The notes below the pieces were generated by a model. It searched no databases. It was given only the letters and a program-made list of their open reading frames with translations, and was not told the DNA's origin. From the NCBI GenBank assembly GCA_009777725.1, contig WRLG01000001.1:1-64000 (forward strand): 64,000 nt of DNA, written 5' to 3'. The position numbers and the translations under genes were made by a program. Of the stretch, positions 1 to 9,599 are shown piece by piece (the first letter of the stretch is position 1; each line of letters begins with the position of its first letter). The stretch is from Oscillospiraceae bacterium (GTDB lineage Bacteria > Bacillota > Clostridia > Oscillospirales > Ruminococcaceae).

Positions 1-178
1 TTGCGGCAACAGACATTTCAAGCAAAGTGTAACCGTGCAACAAGTGAAATAAATCAAGTGTCATCAAATCTTCGGGAGTTTTAATTTCTCTTGCTCGTTT
101 AATTACTCCGAGTTCAAGACACTTTCCCTCCCACCCCTCCGGCAAGAATTTTAACATTTGTATTGGTGATGGTAACAT
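1..178 (-). mobile_element. IS4-type transposase, N-terminal part (runs off window)
   Basis: Reading the minus strand from an ATG at 178 gives an open frame to the window edge, starting MLPSPIQMLKFLPEGWE and containing RAREIKTPEDLM. This matches my memory of the N-terminus of IS4-type DDE transposases in Clostridia. The frame is too short for the ORF track. A strong ribosome site (AGGAGGGG) lies just upstream. The catalytic part is outside the window. The element sits inside the second half of hsdS, so it probably inactivated that gene. Family identity is by recall only. Confidence 0.65.
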
Positions 179-198
179 AGAAACCCCTCCTCGTTTTT

Positions 199-1059
199 TT
201 AATGATACCATATATTAGTTCTTTTGTCAAGTGTTAAGTTAGTGCGTATGTGCAAAGAGACCAATTCCCTTGTGCGATAAAATGGTATTACTTTAGCAAC
301 CCAATCTTTTTGCAACACTCTCTTACTTGAACTGACGGTAAAGAAATCATCGAAATATTTTTCTTCCCATTCCCCACTATCTCTAAATTCCGGAAATCTC
401 AATTCTGGCGTAGTTCTACCCTCAGCGGGGAACAGTTTCTGCATTAAGCCTTTTTGGTTCGTTTTAAGGAGTTCGAGTTTTTTTGCTTCAGCGGCGATAA
501 GCTCATCAAGAGAAGATAAGCAATCGGCGATTTTTTGTTGTTCTTTCTCCGAAAGGTAAGGCAGGGGCATTTTCATAAAGCTGTCATTTGAGATGCTAAT
601 ACGGTCATGTCTTGCACCTGTATTTGAAACGCTTTTTAAATAATTATGCCAAAGGTTTGTTTTGAAATATTGCTCATAAAAATCATTATGACGATTCTTA
701 AATCTAAACACCGTGTATAACGGAGACATAACACCTTTTCCGATTTTATTTTTAGAAATTGGCCCAACAGATGCAGTTGCAGATATACGAGGATTATAAA
801 CATAATCCCCCTCGTCTATAATAAAATAATTATCAAGATGATCCTTGCTTGCAACCTCTTTTTTAAAATAATCGCTTTGGTCTATAACTCCGCTTGTGGC
901 TGAATTTGTGAGGAGACGGTTGATTAAATTGTTTTTATTTCTTATTGTAATTCTATTTGCCAAGCAATTCAATGAGACTATTTCCCATTCACCTGTTGAA
1001 ATAAACTCCGGAAATCTGTATTTCGGCAACATCTTTGTTGCGCTCATTTTCTTACTCAT
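199..1059 (-). pseudogene. hsdS: Type I restriction specificity subunit HsdS, truncated
   Basis: HsdS subunits carry two target-recognition domains separated by helical spacers and direct the type I complex to its DNA site. This 286-aa frame has the opening motif KYRFPEF, a complete first recognition domain, the spacer helix (CLSSLDELIAAEAKKLE, LMQKLFP) and the repeated motif TPELRFPEF that opens the second half. It then stops about 60 residues into the second recognition domain, where the IS4-type element begins; full HsdS is about 400 aa. It lies 6 bp downstream of the hsdR remnant. No hsdM is present in the window. The protein is probably non-functional. Confidence 0.85.
202..230 (-). promoter_or_regulatory. 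Promoter of the IS4-type transposase
   Basis: On the minus strand TTGACA (225-230) and TATCAT (202-207) are separated by exactly 17 bases, 24 bases before the transposase start. The last codons of the truncated hsdS frame run through this promoter, so the hsdS stop codon belongs to the inserted element. Confidence 0.75.
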
Positions 1060-1065
1060 ATGCTT

Positions 1066-3655
1066 TCAACCCCATAACCTCTCGCCCATTTGCGATTTTT
1101 TTAGCAGAGGAATTAAATCGGCCATAAGCTCAAGTTCTTTATTCATTCTATCCCTCCAGCCAAGCCTCAGTGGCTCTAAAAGGTCGCTTAACTTTTCACC
1201 ATAAAAAATCATACGCCCCATAATCTCGTCCACAAAGGCTTTTAACGGCACAGAATCCAACCCATGTTTTAATGCAAGTGATTCTATTTCTTTTGCAGAC
1301 TTCTCGGCTTTGAACTTTTGGTATCCGTTTCTTATAGCGGTTTCGTCTAATCCTGTATTCTTTTCCAATGTTTCAATGTAGGAAATAATATCTTCGCGTT
1401 CATCCATCATATTGGAATTTGCACACAACAAACCTATGAGCTGTTCGCGGCTCATTTTATGTTTCATTGGTACATCAGATTGCGTATACTTAGCAATCAA
1501 AGACATGATATAATCATAATCAATTATCGCAGATGAGAACAAGATAAATTCAAAGTCAAGTTGCTCAATAGCAGGGTCTTTATACTCAATCTCTTTACCT
1601 TGCTGTGCCTTTAGCTTCTGAGCCGTTTCGATATAGACACCACGAAAAGCTCTCAAAGTATCCTCAGGCAATAACTCAATAACTCTGTCTGACTGTTCTT
1701 GGTCAATATCGGTATACTGCTCAAGCTGTGTTTTAAGACGTTGCACTTCCTTAAATTTATTGATGAATTCACCACGTGCTATATCACCTTTCAGATTGCT
1801 TACTTGTTCGGGCTTGCACTCCAGTCCTTGTGATTTCATAAACTTTGTAAGCTCGGCAACGGCATTTTCCAACTTAACAACTACTGCGGGTGCGGGTTCA
1901 ACAATCCAAATTTTTCTTGCGTTTGCACTATTATCTTTCCCGGAAAATAATGCTATAGCTTCATTGACATTATCTTCTTGCTCTCTGAAATCAACTACGT
2001 TTCCATATGGTTTTGTATTATTCAAGATACGATTAGTTCTTGAGAACGCTTGAATCAATCCATGTTGTTTTAAATTTTTATCAACATAAAGTGTATTTAA
2101 ATACGTTGAATCAAACCCTGTTAAAAGCATATCAACAACAATTGTTATATCGATTTTCTTACTATGCGGATAATCTGAGTTAGAATATTTTTGGTCTTTT
2201 ACTCGCTGTTGAACATCTTGGTAATATAAGTCGAATTCTTCTATGCTAAAATTTTTATCATATTGCTGATTGTAATCAGCAATAATATTTTTGAGTGCGG
2301 CTTTTTTCTTCTCCGGTTCTTTTTTATTGTCTTCTTTTTCTTGCGGCAAATCTTCTTGGAGTTGTGTAACGTCTTTGTTCCCTTGAGCCGGCGGAGAAAA
2401 GACGCAAACAATATTCAGGGGGTAAATCCCCCTCGGCGTTTTTTGCAAGGTCTTCTTGCATGGTCTTGAACAAGTCGTAATACGCAATAGCATCATTGAT
2501 AGATGATGTCGCAAGTATTGCATTGTAACGCTTTCCGTTTGTTGCGGCATCGTGCTTTGCAAGTATTGCTTCCATAGCTTTCTTTTTGCTTACTTCTTCA
2601 GTTATTTTTAAGGACTTCGCTTTTTTATCAGGTTTAAAATAATCAATATGAAAACGTAATACGTTACCATCGTTGATGGCATTTGTTATAGTATAGGCAT
2701 GAAGCTCCTTTTCAAAAACATCTTCGGTAGTTACATATGAACCTACCGTGCCGTCAACTTGCTTATATGAAGAGTTTTCTTCAAAAATAGGTGTTCCGGT
2801 AAAACTAAAAAGTTGCGCTTTAGGAAAAAACTCCTTAATAGCTTTATGATTTTCACCAAACTGAGAGCGGTGGCATTCATCGAAAATAATAACAACACGT
2901 TTGTTCCTGAGTTTCGACAAGCGTTCCTTGAATGTTGGAATTCCCTTTTTCTTCTTTTCTTGGTTGCTTTTACTATTTTCATCAAGAGCAAGTCCAAGTT
3001 TTTGAATAGTTGTAACAATAACTTTGTCCTTATAATCATCTGAAGTTAGGCGTTTTACAAGACTCTCGGTGTTCGTGTTTTCTTCAACGCACCCTTCTTG
3101 GAACTTGTTAAACTCTATTCGTGTTTGTCTGTCAAGGTCTTTTCTGTCAACGACAAATAAACATTTCTCAATATCCGGATTATCTTTCATAAGAGTAGAA
3201 GCCTTGAACGATGTAAGCGTTTTTCCACTCCCTAGAGTATGCCAAATATATCCATTGCCTCGATTCTGTTCGATGCAATCCATTATGGATTTAACAGCAT
3301 AAATTTGATAAGGGCGCATAATAATTAATTTTTGCTCGCTTACAACAAGTACCATATACAAATTAATTAATTTAGCGAGAGTAGACTTTCGTAAAAACAT
3401 ATCGGAAAAATCATACAAGTTGCTGATTTTTTTGTTTTTTTCATCTGCAAGTTGATAGATTGGCAAGAAACGCTCGTAGGCATCGAAAGAAAAATGCTCT
3501 TTTGGGTTGTTAGCAAAATAATATGTGTTGGTTTCGTTGCTCACGATAAAAATCTGCATAAAGCAAAGCAATGAATTGGAATATCCATTACCAACATGGT
3601 TCTTGTAATTGACAATTTGCTCCATCGCTTTCTTAGGTGTGTTTTCCGTCGAGAG
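1066..3655 (-). pseudogene. hsdR: Type I restriction motor subunit HsdR, broken
   Basis: Two overlapping frames (2324-3625 and 1066-2562) together encode a superfamily 2 DNA translocase of HsdR type. Motifs in order are Walker A WHTLGSGKT, Walker B FDECHRS, FTGTP, then in the second frame LLTGFDS and QAFSRTNR. The frames switch near 2405-2440 beside a run of G/C bases; the FSPPAQ motif continues only in the second frame. The N-terminal nuclease domain (about 150-200 aa) is absent: similarity starts at about 3655, where a serine-recombinase remnant abuts. With no N-terminus, a frameshift and no hsdM, this is a dead restriction gene. Confidence 0.88.
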
Positions 3656-3789
3656 CCATTTGTTTAAAAGTAGCCTTGATTTTATCGCTCGTCGTTTGAC
3701 TGTGCCAATCGGCGAAAACGATTTTCGATTGAGAGCGACACGCTCTCTTTCTTATCCTCACGGCTCAACCTCGCATAAGCACCTGTCAA
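3633..3789 (-). pseudogene. Serine recombinase remnant
   Basis: The minus strand encodes AYARLSREDKKES followed by SIENR, which is the start of large serine recombinases. After an internal deletion and frame change it continues DWHSQTTSDKIKATFKQMA and DGKHT, resembling the conserved segment after the catalytic domain. About 50 codons survive. The remnant lies exactly where the HsdR N-terminus is missing, which suggests a recombinase insertion or deletion removed it. Frame-level identity is my reading and would need a profile search. Confidence 0.55.
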
Positions 3790-3940
3790 GTAAAGAATAA
3801 AAAAATACTGCACATTGTAAAATATAAATTAATCAAAGATCGTGTTCTTTATTCCACTTCCAATGATGGAATAAAGCGTGGATTAAAACAGCTGCTCTTT
3901 ATATATGCAAGTTTATGGAATCGCATTCTATAAAGTCATC

Positions 3941-4690
3941 TTATTTTTCTTTTGCCCATTTGGACAAAACATTCATGACAGAACATGGATAATTGAAGCG
4001 ATTGATAAAGTATTTTCTCTCATCAATAGGGAGATAGGCAATGCTAAAATATATGCCATCTGTTGCCATGCGTCCATGCCAATGTAGCTTTCATTTTGTT
4101 CGCGCAACCAATCAATAGAACCATTCTGCTTTGCAGATAGTGTTATCTCTCGCCGGATAAATGCCTCTGAATTTTGATAGATGCACACGTTTGCAAAGCA
4201 TGGTATTAATTTACTTATATTGGTGAGTGATACATCAACTCCCCCCTAGGGATGACCTATCTGCGTTAAACGTCGATAAAACCAACGCAGTCTATCAATT
4301 TCAATACCATGTCCTCTTGTTTGCTGACTGGCCTGTCTTCAATCATATTTGCACAAATTGTTTTGAACTCGTCAGCATTATATATTTTTGTCTTGTGCCG
4401 CTGTAACATCAAACACTGCTGTTTGTCTAATGTCGTGGCGATTTTTGATAACATTAATTTTGCATCGATTTCATTCTCGCAAAAAAAACGATAATGTCGT
4501 CGACATATCGAATAAAATCAATGCCTTGAATGCGAAGGCTGCTGTCAATAGAGCTTCTGCAAGCAAATGAGCAGGGGGCGGTCCAATAGGTATTCCCCTT
4601 GACGCACCAACCGTTGTACTCTCAAGAAGTTTGACTATCCATTTAAAATTCATACTGCCGATTTCTTCATAAAAAGTGGATAATCATTTT
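3941..4690 (-). pseudogene. Reverse transcriptase remnant (abortive-infection/DRT-like)
   Basis: Three short minus-strand frames join into the C-terminal part of a reverse transcriptase. The first has GIPIGPPPAHLLAEAL. A shift in frame gives GIDFIRYVDDIIVFF, which contains the catalytic YVDD. The rest continues through 4266-4454 and 3973-4188 (SEAFIRREI, IDWLREQNESYIGMDAWQQ). A last frameshift gives LPIDERKYFINRF and a stop at 3941. The N-terminal palm/fingers part is missing upstream of about 4690. The fused C-terminal region and the defence-island position point to an anti-phage RT rather than a group II intron or DGR enzyme; that class assignment is inference. Confidence 0.65.
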
Positions 4691-4702
4691 ACTTACAATA
4701 CG

Positions 4703-6004
4703 TTAGCCATCATTCTCAATATAAGTACCGCCAATCGTCTCCATGAAAATGTTTCGGAACGGTGCGTCAAGCGATGCACAAACAAGGTCAGCCCATACAG
4801 CAGATATGAGGTTATCACCTCTGATGCACCATATCTTGTAATGCAGATTTCCGTATGTGACAATTGAAACTCCGGTTAACTTTTCAGCGTCGCGGTATTT
4901 GGCTTCAAATACTTCTCTGTTGTACTGGTTTACTGAGAAGTCGATATGTTCAAATGTTTTGCACAACGGATAGTAAGTTCCGTGAATATAATTCGTAATA
5001 ATCACGTCCTCATCATTTGTAAAGATATTGGGATTCCAGAGTTGCTCTACATTCATATGGTAGAACTCCATCCCTGTTTCATCGGCTCCGCGTTTGACGT
5101 AAACAAGGATTTTGTGCATCGATTGAGAATCGAAATGCACTATTGTCTCTTTGCCACTCTTCATCTGTTCAGTGATATTATCAAAATTGAGGGTAACCCC
5201 ACGCCATTTTTGGAAGACAACACCAGCGTTGCTGACCATTCGCAAATAGGGGATGGCGAGATTTTCGTCGCACCGCATAAATATCTGTACAGGAAGCTTT
5301 ATATTACGGATTATTTCAATGGTTTTCGGCACGTTAGCTATTGGGCTTCCAATTGACGTATCAAGGAAAATATTGTAGAGATAGTATTTATCATCCAACC
5401 TAAACCCTTGCCGTTCAAATTTTGCACCTGTTACATCACTCAAACCATATTTATCTATAGGCACGATTAGTTTTTCATTATTGATAATCTCGTTTACATC
5501 ATGAATTCTATAAGCGAAACTTTCAATTAACGTAAAAATAAATAAAAGAGAAAGGCGTTGGCCGTTAATATCGAAGTTGCCCAAATAGCTTATTCTTCCT
5601 TCGATGGCATCGGAAACAGCGGTCATATGCTCTATCTCATTGCGCCCGATGGAAGTGATTATCTTGCCATAACTGGCTATATACATTCGATTCCCGTTAT
5701 TAGGATTCCCATCAATGCCAAGGCAATACTGCAATAATTCTTCGGTATCAATATTCGCAATGTCAATCATTTCACGAAATTTATCTGCGGTATCCAGTAT
5801 CGGTGCTGGAATTTTGGCATTTGGCGAAAAGAACAGATATGCCGATGCCGTGTAATATTTCAAGAACGTATTAGGATATGCAGTATAAAAAACACCGCCG
5901 TGCGGAGCTTTTTTCATCGAACGTAAGTAATAATTGATTTTCCAAAACTCCTGTGTAGAGATAATGCTCTGAATGAGAGTATTTAGGTTTTCTGATAGTG
6001 CCAT
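4703..6004 (-). CDS. Unrecognised protein paired with HsdR_N-type nuclease (433 aa)
   Basis: I do not recognise this protein. It is soluble-looking, without signal peptide, membrane segment or obvious nucleotide-binding motif, and its frame is uninterrupted in a region full of broken genes. The start at 6004 (MALSENLNTL) is preferred to the track start at 6013 because AAGGAG lies 10 bases before it and only one base before the upstream ATG. It begins 14 bp after the end of the upstream nuclease gene, so the two are very probably co-transcribed. Close pairing with a restriction-type nuclease in a defence island suggests a recognition or regulatory partner, but this is inference. Confidence 0.75.
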   Translation of the reverse strand: MALSENLNTLIQSIISTQEFWKINYYLRSMKKAPHGGVFYTAYPNTFLKYYTASAYLFFSPNAKIPAPILDTADKFREMIDIANIDTEELLQYCLGIDGNPNNGNRMYIASYGKIITSIGRNEIEHMTAVSDAIEGRISYLGNFDINGQRLSLLFIFTLIESFAYRIHDVNEIINNEKLIVPIDKYGLSDVTGAKFERQGFRLDDKYYLYNIFLDTSIGSPIANVPKTIEIIRNIKLPVQIFMRCDENLAIPYLRMVSNAGVVFQKWRGVTLNFDNITEQMKSGKETIVHFDSQSMHKILVYVKRGADETGMEFYHMNVEQLWNPNIFTNDEDVIITNYIHGTYYPLCKTFEHIDFSVNQYNREVFEAKYRDAEKLTGVSIVTYGNLHYKIWCIRGDNLISAVWADLVCASLDAPFRNIFMETIGGTYIENDG

Positions 6005-6018
6005 TACATACATTCTCC

Positions 6019-6900
6019 TTACAAAAATGATATTATATTAAGAGGAATAAATGTTTCAACCCCATGCTTGTCTTGTAGTACCTCGACTCCCAACATTGCA
6101 GAAAAAGAAAGCTCAAACGAATCAGTTTCACAGTTCGCCTCATATTTATACGGATAATGCGTAAGTGAATGCTTTACTACATCTCTTTTTTCTTTTGGAA
6201 TCTGTAAAACGAAAGCCTCAAATAAACTCAATTTGAAATCAAATGATGCGTAATATTTTTCGCCATTCCTCAAAACTGTTGCTTGAATAGAATACAACGA
6301 GTCACTCGGTTTTGCTATGCAATCAACATGTATTCCATAAAAATGATGAACCATATCCAAAGATAATCCTGATTTCGCACACCAAACACCATAATCTGGT
6401 TTATAATTAAAAACATTAGGAAAAGTAAATGCTGCCGGACTTAAAAGCTCATAAAGAGTTCCCCATTTTTCTTTATCGGCAGTAGCGAAGCTCAATTTGA
6501 ATATTAGTGTTGCTTTTCTCGTATTAAAAACTGTTAATTCCCGTCCATTGCACAGCACAAATATTTCAGAATCGACATCACGATGATTTGCATAGCTATG
6601 GGCTTGTTCTACGTGTTTTCCCTCCGTGATATTTGCACTCGGAGCTTTTGCTTCAATTATAAAAATATTTTTGCCTTTAATTTGAATTATATAATCGGGG
6701 GTCATCCCTATCTTCCTTTTTTTCGTTCCCTTCGTCACAAAGGGATCTTCAAGGGTGTATTCACTTATAATTTTATTGATGCTGTCAAATCGGGAATAGC
6801 CAAGAGCATTTAATAGCGGCAGAAGAATTTCTTCCCTAACCGCATCCTCTTTAAAATGTATCGGAAGGCTATCGAAATCTATCTCAGAAAATATTCCCAT
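6019..6900 (-). CDS. HsdR_N-type PD-(D/E)XK nuclease-domain protein (293 aa)
   Basis: The N-terminal half contains the nuclease core seen in the N-terminus of type I restriction enzymes: EDAVREEILLPLLNALGY, then PDYIIQIKGKNIFIIEAKAP (acidic residue, then E-x-K) and QAHSYANHRDVDSEIFVLC followed by a NGRELTVF-type strand. There is no helicase domain, so it is a stand-alone nuclease domain with an unrecognised C-terminal half of about 130 aa. The start at 6900 (MGIFSEIDFD) has GGGAG eight bases upstream; the track start at 6918 has no ribosome site. It is the first gene of a two-gene unit with the 433-aa protein. A defence role is inferred from fold and context. Confidence 0.78.
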   Translation of the reverse strand: MGIFSEIDFDSLPIHFKEDAVREEILLPLLNALGYSRFDSINKIISEYTLEDPFVTKGTKKRKIGMTPDYIIQIKGKNIFIIEAKAPSANITEGKHVEQAHSYANHRDVDSEIFVLCNGRELTVFNTRKATLIFKLSFATADKEKWGTLYELLSPAAFTFPNVFNYKPDYGVWCAKSGLSLDMVHHFYGIHVDCIAKPSDSLYSIQATVLRNGEKYYASFDFKLSLFEAFVLQIPKEKRDVVKHSLTHYPYKYEANCETDSFELSFSAMLGVEVLQDKHGVETFIPLNIISFL

Positions 6901-6967
6901 ACCTGCTACTCCCATCATTGTTAATTATGTTGAATTGGTATCTCCGTTGAATGCGTCGGAGATAACT

Positions 6968-7093
6968 CTAAACCTTAAACACTACCTGCACTCCGTCCGA
7001 CAAAACCATAACCTCTCCCACCAATGCGTCCATCATATCAGAAGTAAGCTCTGATGTTTCAAATACAGATTTATCCTCATATCCCTCATAGAA
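6968..7093 (-). pseudogene. Possible recombinase C-terminal remnant
   Basis: A short minus-strand frame ends TSDMMDALVGEVMVLSDGVQ and stops at 6968. It resembles the final segment of clostridial serine recombinases, where a helix and a strand before the stop follow this pattern. Upstream the frame is lost. The stretch from 7094 to 7434 has no gene I can support on either strand. Confidence 0.35.
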
Positions 7094-7434
7094 CGTGTAT
7101 ATATATCGACTTTATACCTCCACGTTTTTTTCAAAGACCGAAAGAATTTATAAAATCATATGCTTTATATCGCAGTTAGGTAAAGACTTCTCAGAATTTA
7201 TCAGTGTTATCCTTATACGGCATTTGATGGTTTGCATACTTTTTTTATTGTTATCCATTCGCTTTGCGCCATTGATGCCTAAACAAGCGAAGTTACGACT
7301 TGCTCTGATAGCGGCAATGCTCGAAAACGCTGAATATCCAAAATAATGACTCCCCTATAAATATTGTGTTATTATTCTATCACGATTTTCGAGGAAAGTC
7401 AATGCCTATCGTCAAAATGTCACGGCAAAAGCAC

Positions 7435-7846
7435 TTACCTTAAGAAAATAATATTTTCTAACACGGAAATATCAAGAGCAGCTATAAACATTTTGTACTT
7501 GATACTTTGCTTTTTACCGACATCAGCATTTTTCAAAACCGGCAAAGCGGTTTGGCACAGGACATTCCAGTTAAGCGGAGAGTTATCTTTTCTCAATCTT
7601 GCGTTGTCCTCGCCGAAAGTAATGTCAAGATGCCAATGAAGCTGATTTTCAATTGACCAATGTTTACGAACCGAATCGCGGCAAATCAGTCTATGTTCGT
7701 TAGGGAAGTAATGAAATATCGTGTTTCCGTCAATATTTACGGTCTTGCCCACAGTGGAGCATTTATCAAGACACTCCTTCCGTGCCTTGCCGAATTCCTC
7801 TATGTTCTCAAAATCCTCTGCTCTGCTTTAGCTTTCACTTATAGCC
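7435..7846 (-). pseudogene. ISAs1-family transposase, internally deleted
   Basis: The 105-aa frame contains RKHWSIENQLHWHLDITFGE followed by DNARLRKDN, the C-terminal signature of ISAs1 (H-repeat) DDE transposases. Upstream in the same frame EDFENIEEFGKARKE and VNIDGNT correspond to the N-terminal part and the IDGK motif, but about 200 residues between them are missing, including catalytic residues. No terminal repeats were recognised. It abuts the truncated integrase at about 7840, which it probably interrupted. Confidence 0.75.
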
Positions 7847-8134
7847 AACTAAAGTTGTCGGTCGCAAGTGCATTTCGGCGTAATCTTTCAGCCATTTTTC
7901 TGTATATTGGTCGAATTTAATCGTTTCATCAAGGTATCGCCCTGTCTTGCATTTTTGCTCAAATTCAACCTCAACCCGCTTCAATTCTTTTTCGGCTTGC
8001 TTTGGAGTCAGCTTAGGGTCGGGTTTGTAGGTCATTGAATAAAACAGCTTTTTACCGTTGCTGTCCGTGATTTTGAAGACTTTTATTCGGTAACTGTCAC
8101 CGTCTTTGCCTTGTCGTTTTTCAATGCTTGCCAT
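7835..8134 (-). pseudogene. Tyrosine integrase N-terminal fragment
   Basis: The 99-aa frame MASIEKRQGKDGDSYRIKVF with FDQYTEKWLKDYAEMHLRP is the arm-binding and start of the core-binding domain of a Tn916-type integrase. The catalytic domain is absent and the frame ends at the ISAs1 remnant. A closely similar stub lies on the plus strand at 49813-49951, so the two probably came from the same family of elements and may mark ends of an accreted region. Confidence 0.75.
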
Positions 8135-8179
8135 TTTAGGGTCATTTCATTTCATGTTAATAATATATAACGGTAAATC

Positions 8180-9481
8180 TTATTCATCGGGTTTACCGTC
8201 TACATACACTGTATGGTCAACGTGTGACCAATCGGTAATGGGATTGTTTTCTATGCTAAGAAAATGAATTCTAAGGTCAGATAATGGCGATAAGTCGCTG
8301 ACTTGGTTGTTATTTAAGGATAAACTGTTTAAGTATAAGCCCGAAAGCGGTGACAGGTTGCTGATTTCATTGTTGCTTAATGATAATTCTTTCAGATTCA
8401 TTAGACCTGAAAGCGGTGACAAATCGCTGATTTGATTATCATGTAACACTAACCAATTCAATTCTGTCAAGTCGGATAAGGGTGATAAATCGCTGATTTC
8501 ATTGTTGCTTAATGATAATTCTTTCAGATTTGTTAAACCTGAAAGCGGTGACAAATCGCTGATTTGATTATCATGTAACATTAACCAATTCAATTCTGCC
8601 AAGTCGGATAAGGGCGATAAATCGCCTATTTGGTTATTTGAAAGGAACAGATAATAAAGGAGAACCAAATCATTCAGCGGAGAAAGGTCAGATATTTGAT
8701 TGTCGCTTAATCTCAAATTTGTCAATTTTGTCAAGCCGGATAACGGAGTTATATCACTGATTTGATTATCAAACGAGTATAATTCAGTCAAGTTAATCAT
8801 GTTGGATAGCGGTGATAAGTCACTGATTTGATTGTCGCTTATATGCAATCGAATTAAGTTTGTCAAGCCTGATATGGGGGATATGTCGCTGATTTGATTG
8901 CTGCTGATTGTCAAGTGGGTTAAGTTTGTTCTATCGGATAGGGGGGATAAATTGCTTATTTGGTTATTGTATAAATACAGTCCATTCAGATTTGTAAGGT
9001 TAGGCAGGCTCATTAAATCGTTGTCGGTAATTGGATTATAACCCAAATCTAAATGATTTAGGTTTGTTAATTCCGACAAGGGCGATAGGTCGCTTATATG
9101 GTTATTATTTAGTTTTAAATAAGTAAGATTTGTTAAACCTGAAAGCGGTGACAAGTCGCTAATTGAAGAATTATGTAATTCCAGCTTGGTTAAGTTTACC
9201 ATATATTTGAGCGGCAAAATTTCCTCATTGGTTAATGTTTCGCCGCCTAAGCTAAGTTCTGTACTTGATGTGTCGTATTGATTTCCTCTAATTGTGATGT
9301 GTTTCGGCACAGATTCACGCGTTTGGGCGAATGTAGTAGTTGTTTCGTTTTCAGTTGTCGTAGTTTCGATGCTCGTTATAGTTTCGCTCAATGTTTCCGT
9401 AACCTCGTCATTATTATTATTATTATTACAGCCCGAAAATAAAACTGCCGCCATAACCAATAACGCAACAACCTTTTTCAT
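8180..9481 (-). CDS. Leucine-rich-repeat surface lipoprotein
   Basis: The 433-aa protein has a lipoprotein signal peptide (MKKVVALLVMAAVLFSGC, lipobox LFSGC) followed by a T/E-rich linker to about residue 65. About thirteen internalin/SDS22-type leucine-rich repeats of 20-22 residues follow, with the recurring core NQISDLSPLSGLTNL. Repeats are nearly identical at DNA level, which favours expansion and contraction by recombination. It should be exported and anchored to the membrane, probably as a binding protein. The gene is monocistronic with its own promoter (9511-9539) and a GGAGTGGG ribosome site. Whether it belongs functionally to the neighbouring Hsp70 cluster is unknown. Confidence 0.85.
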   Translation of the reverse strand: MKKVVALLVMAAVLFSGCNNNNNNDEVTETLSETITSIETTTTENETTTTFAQTRESVPKHITIRGNQYDTSSTELSLGGETLTNEEILPLKYMVNLTKLELHNSSISDLSPLSGLTNLTYLKLNNNHISDLSPLSELTNLNHLDLGYNPITDNDLMSLPNLTNLNGLYLYNNQISNLSPLSDRTNLTHLTISSNQISDISPISGLTNLIRLHISDNQISDLSPLSNMINLTELYSFDNQISDITPLSGLTKLTNLRLSDNQISDLSPLNDLVLLYYLFLSNNQIGDLSPLSDLAELNWLMLHDNQISDLSPLSGLTNLKELSLSNNEISDLSPLSDLTELNWLVLHDNQISDLSPLSGLMNLKELSLSNNEISNLSPLSGLYLNSLSLNNNQVSDLSPLSDLRIHFLSIENNPITDWSHVDHTVYVDGKPDE

Positions 9482-9510
9482 AATCCCACTCCATTCTATT
9501 TGATAATTTA

Positions 9511-9539
9511 ATAATACACCTTTTTCACTTAAATGTCAA
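9511..9539 (-). promoter_or_regulatory. Promoter of the LRR lipoprotein
   Basis: On the minus strand TTGACA (9534-9539) and TATTAT (9511-9516) are 17 bases apart and about 30 bases upstream of the lipoprotein start. Confidence 0.75.
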
Positions 9540-9573
9540 GAGGAATTTTAAAAATCCACACTTGACATTTAAG
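9528..9573. promoter_or_regulatory. Inverted repeat joining two divergent promoters
   Basis: CTTAAATGTCAAG (9528-9540) and CTTGACATTTAAG (9561-9573) are perfect 13-bp inverted copies. Each arm contains the -35 box of one of two outward-facing promoters, so one regulator could bind both. It may also simply be a duplicated promoter. Confidence 0.55.
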
Positions 9574-9590
9574 AGCGTTTAGGTTATAAT
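9562..9590 (+). promoter_or_regulatory. Strong rightward promoter with no gene behind it
   Basis: TTGACA (9562-9567) and TATAAT (9585-9590) with a 17-base spacer point rightward into a 500-bp stretch without open reading frames. The next gene on the right is on the opposite strand. Confidence 0.7.
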
Positions 9591-9599
9591 ATAATCATA

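Noticed and set aside
2324-2562. Overlapping hsdR frames as two separate functional genes.
   Set aside because: Motifs continue from one frame to the other and both ends of the overlap carry non-conserved sequence, so it is one gene with a frameshift.
3609-3800. Plus-strand ORFs over the hsd, Hsp70 and LRR genes in the track.
   Set aside because: They are shadows of minus-strand genes, without ribosome sites or recognisable protein features.
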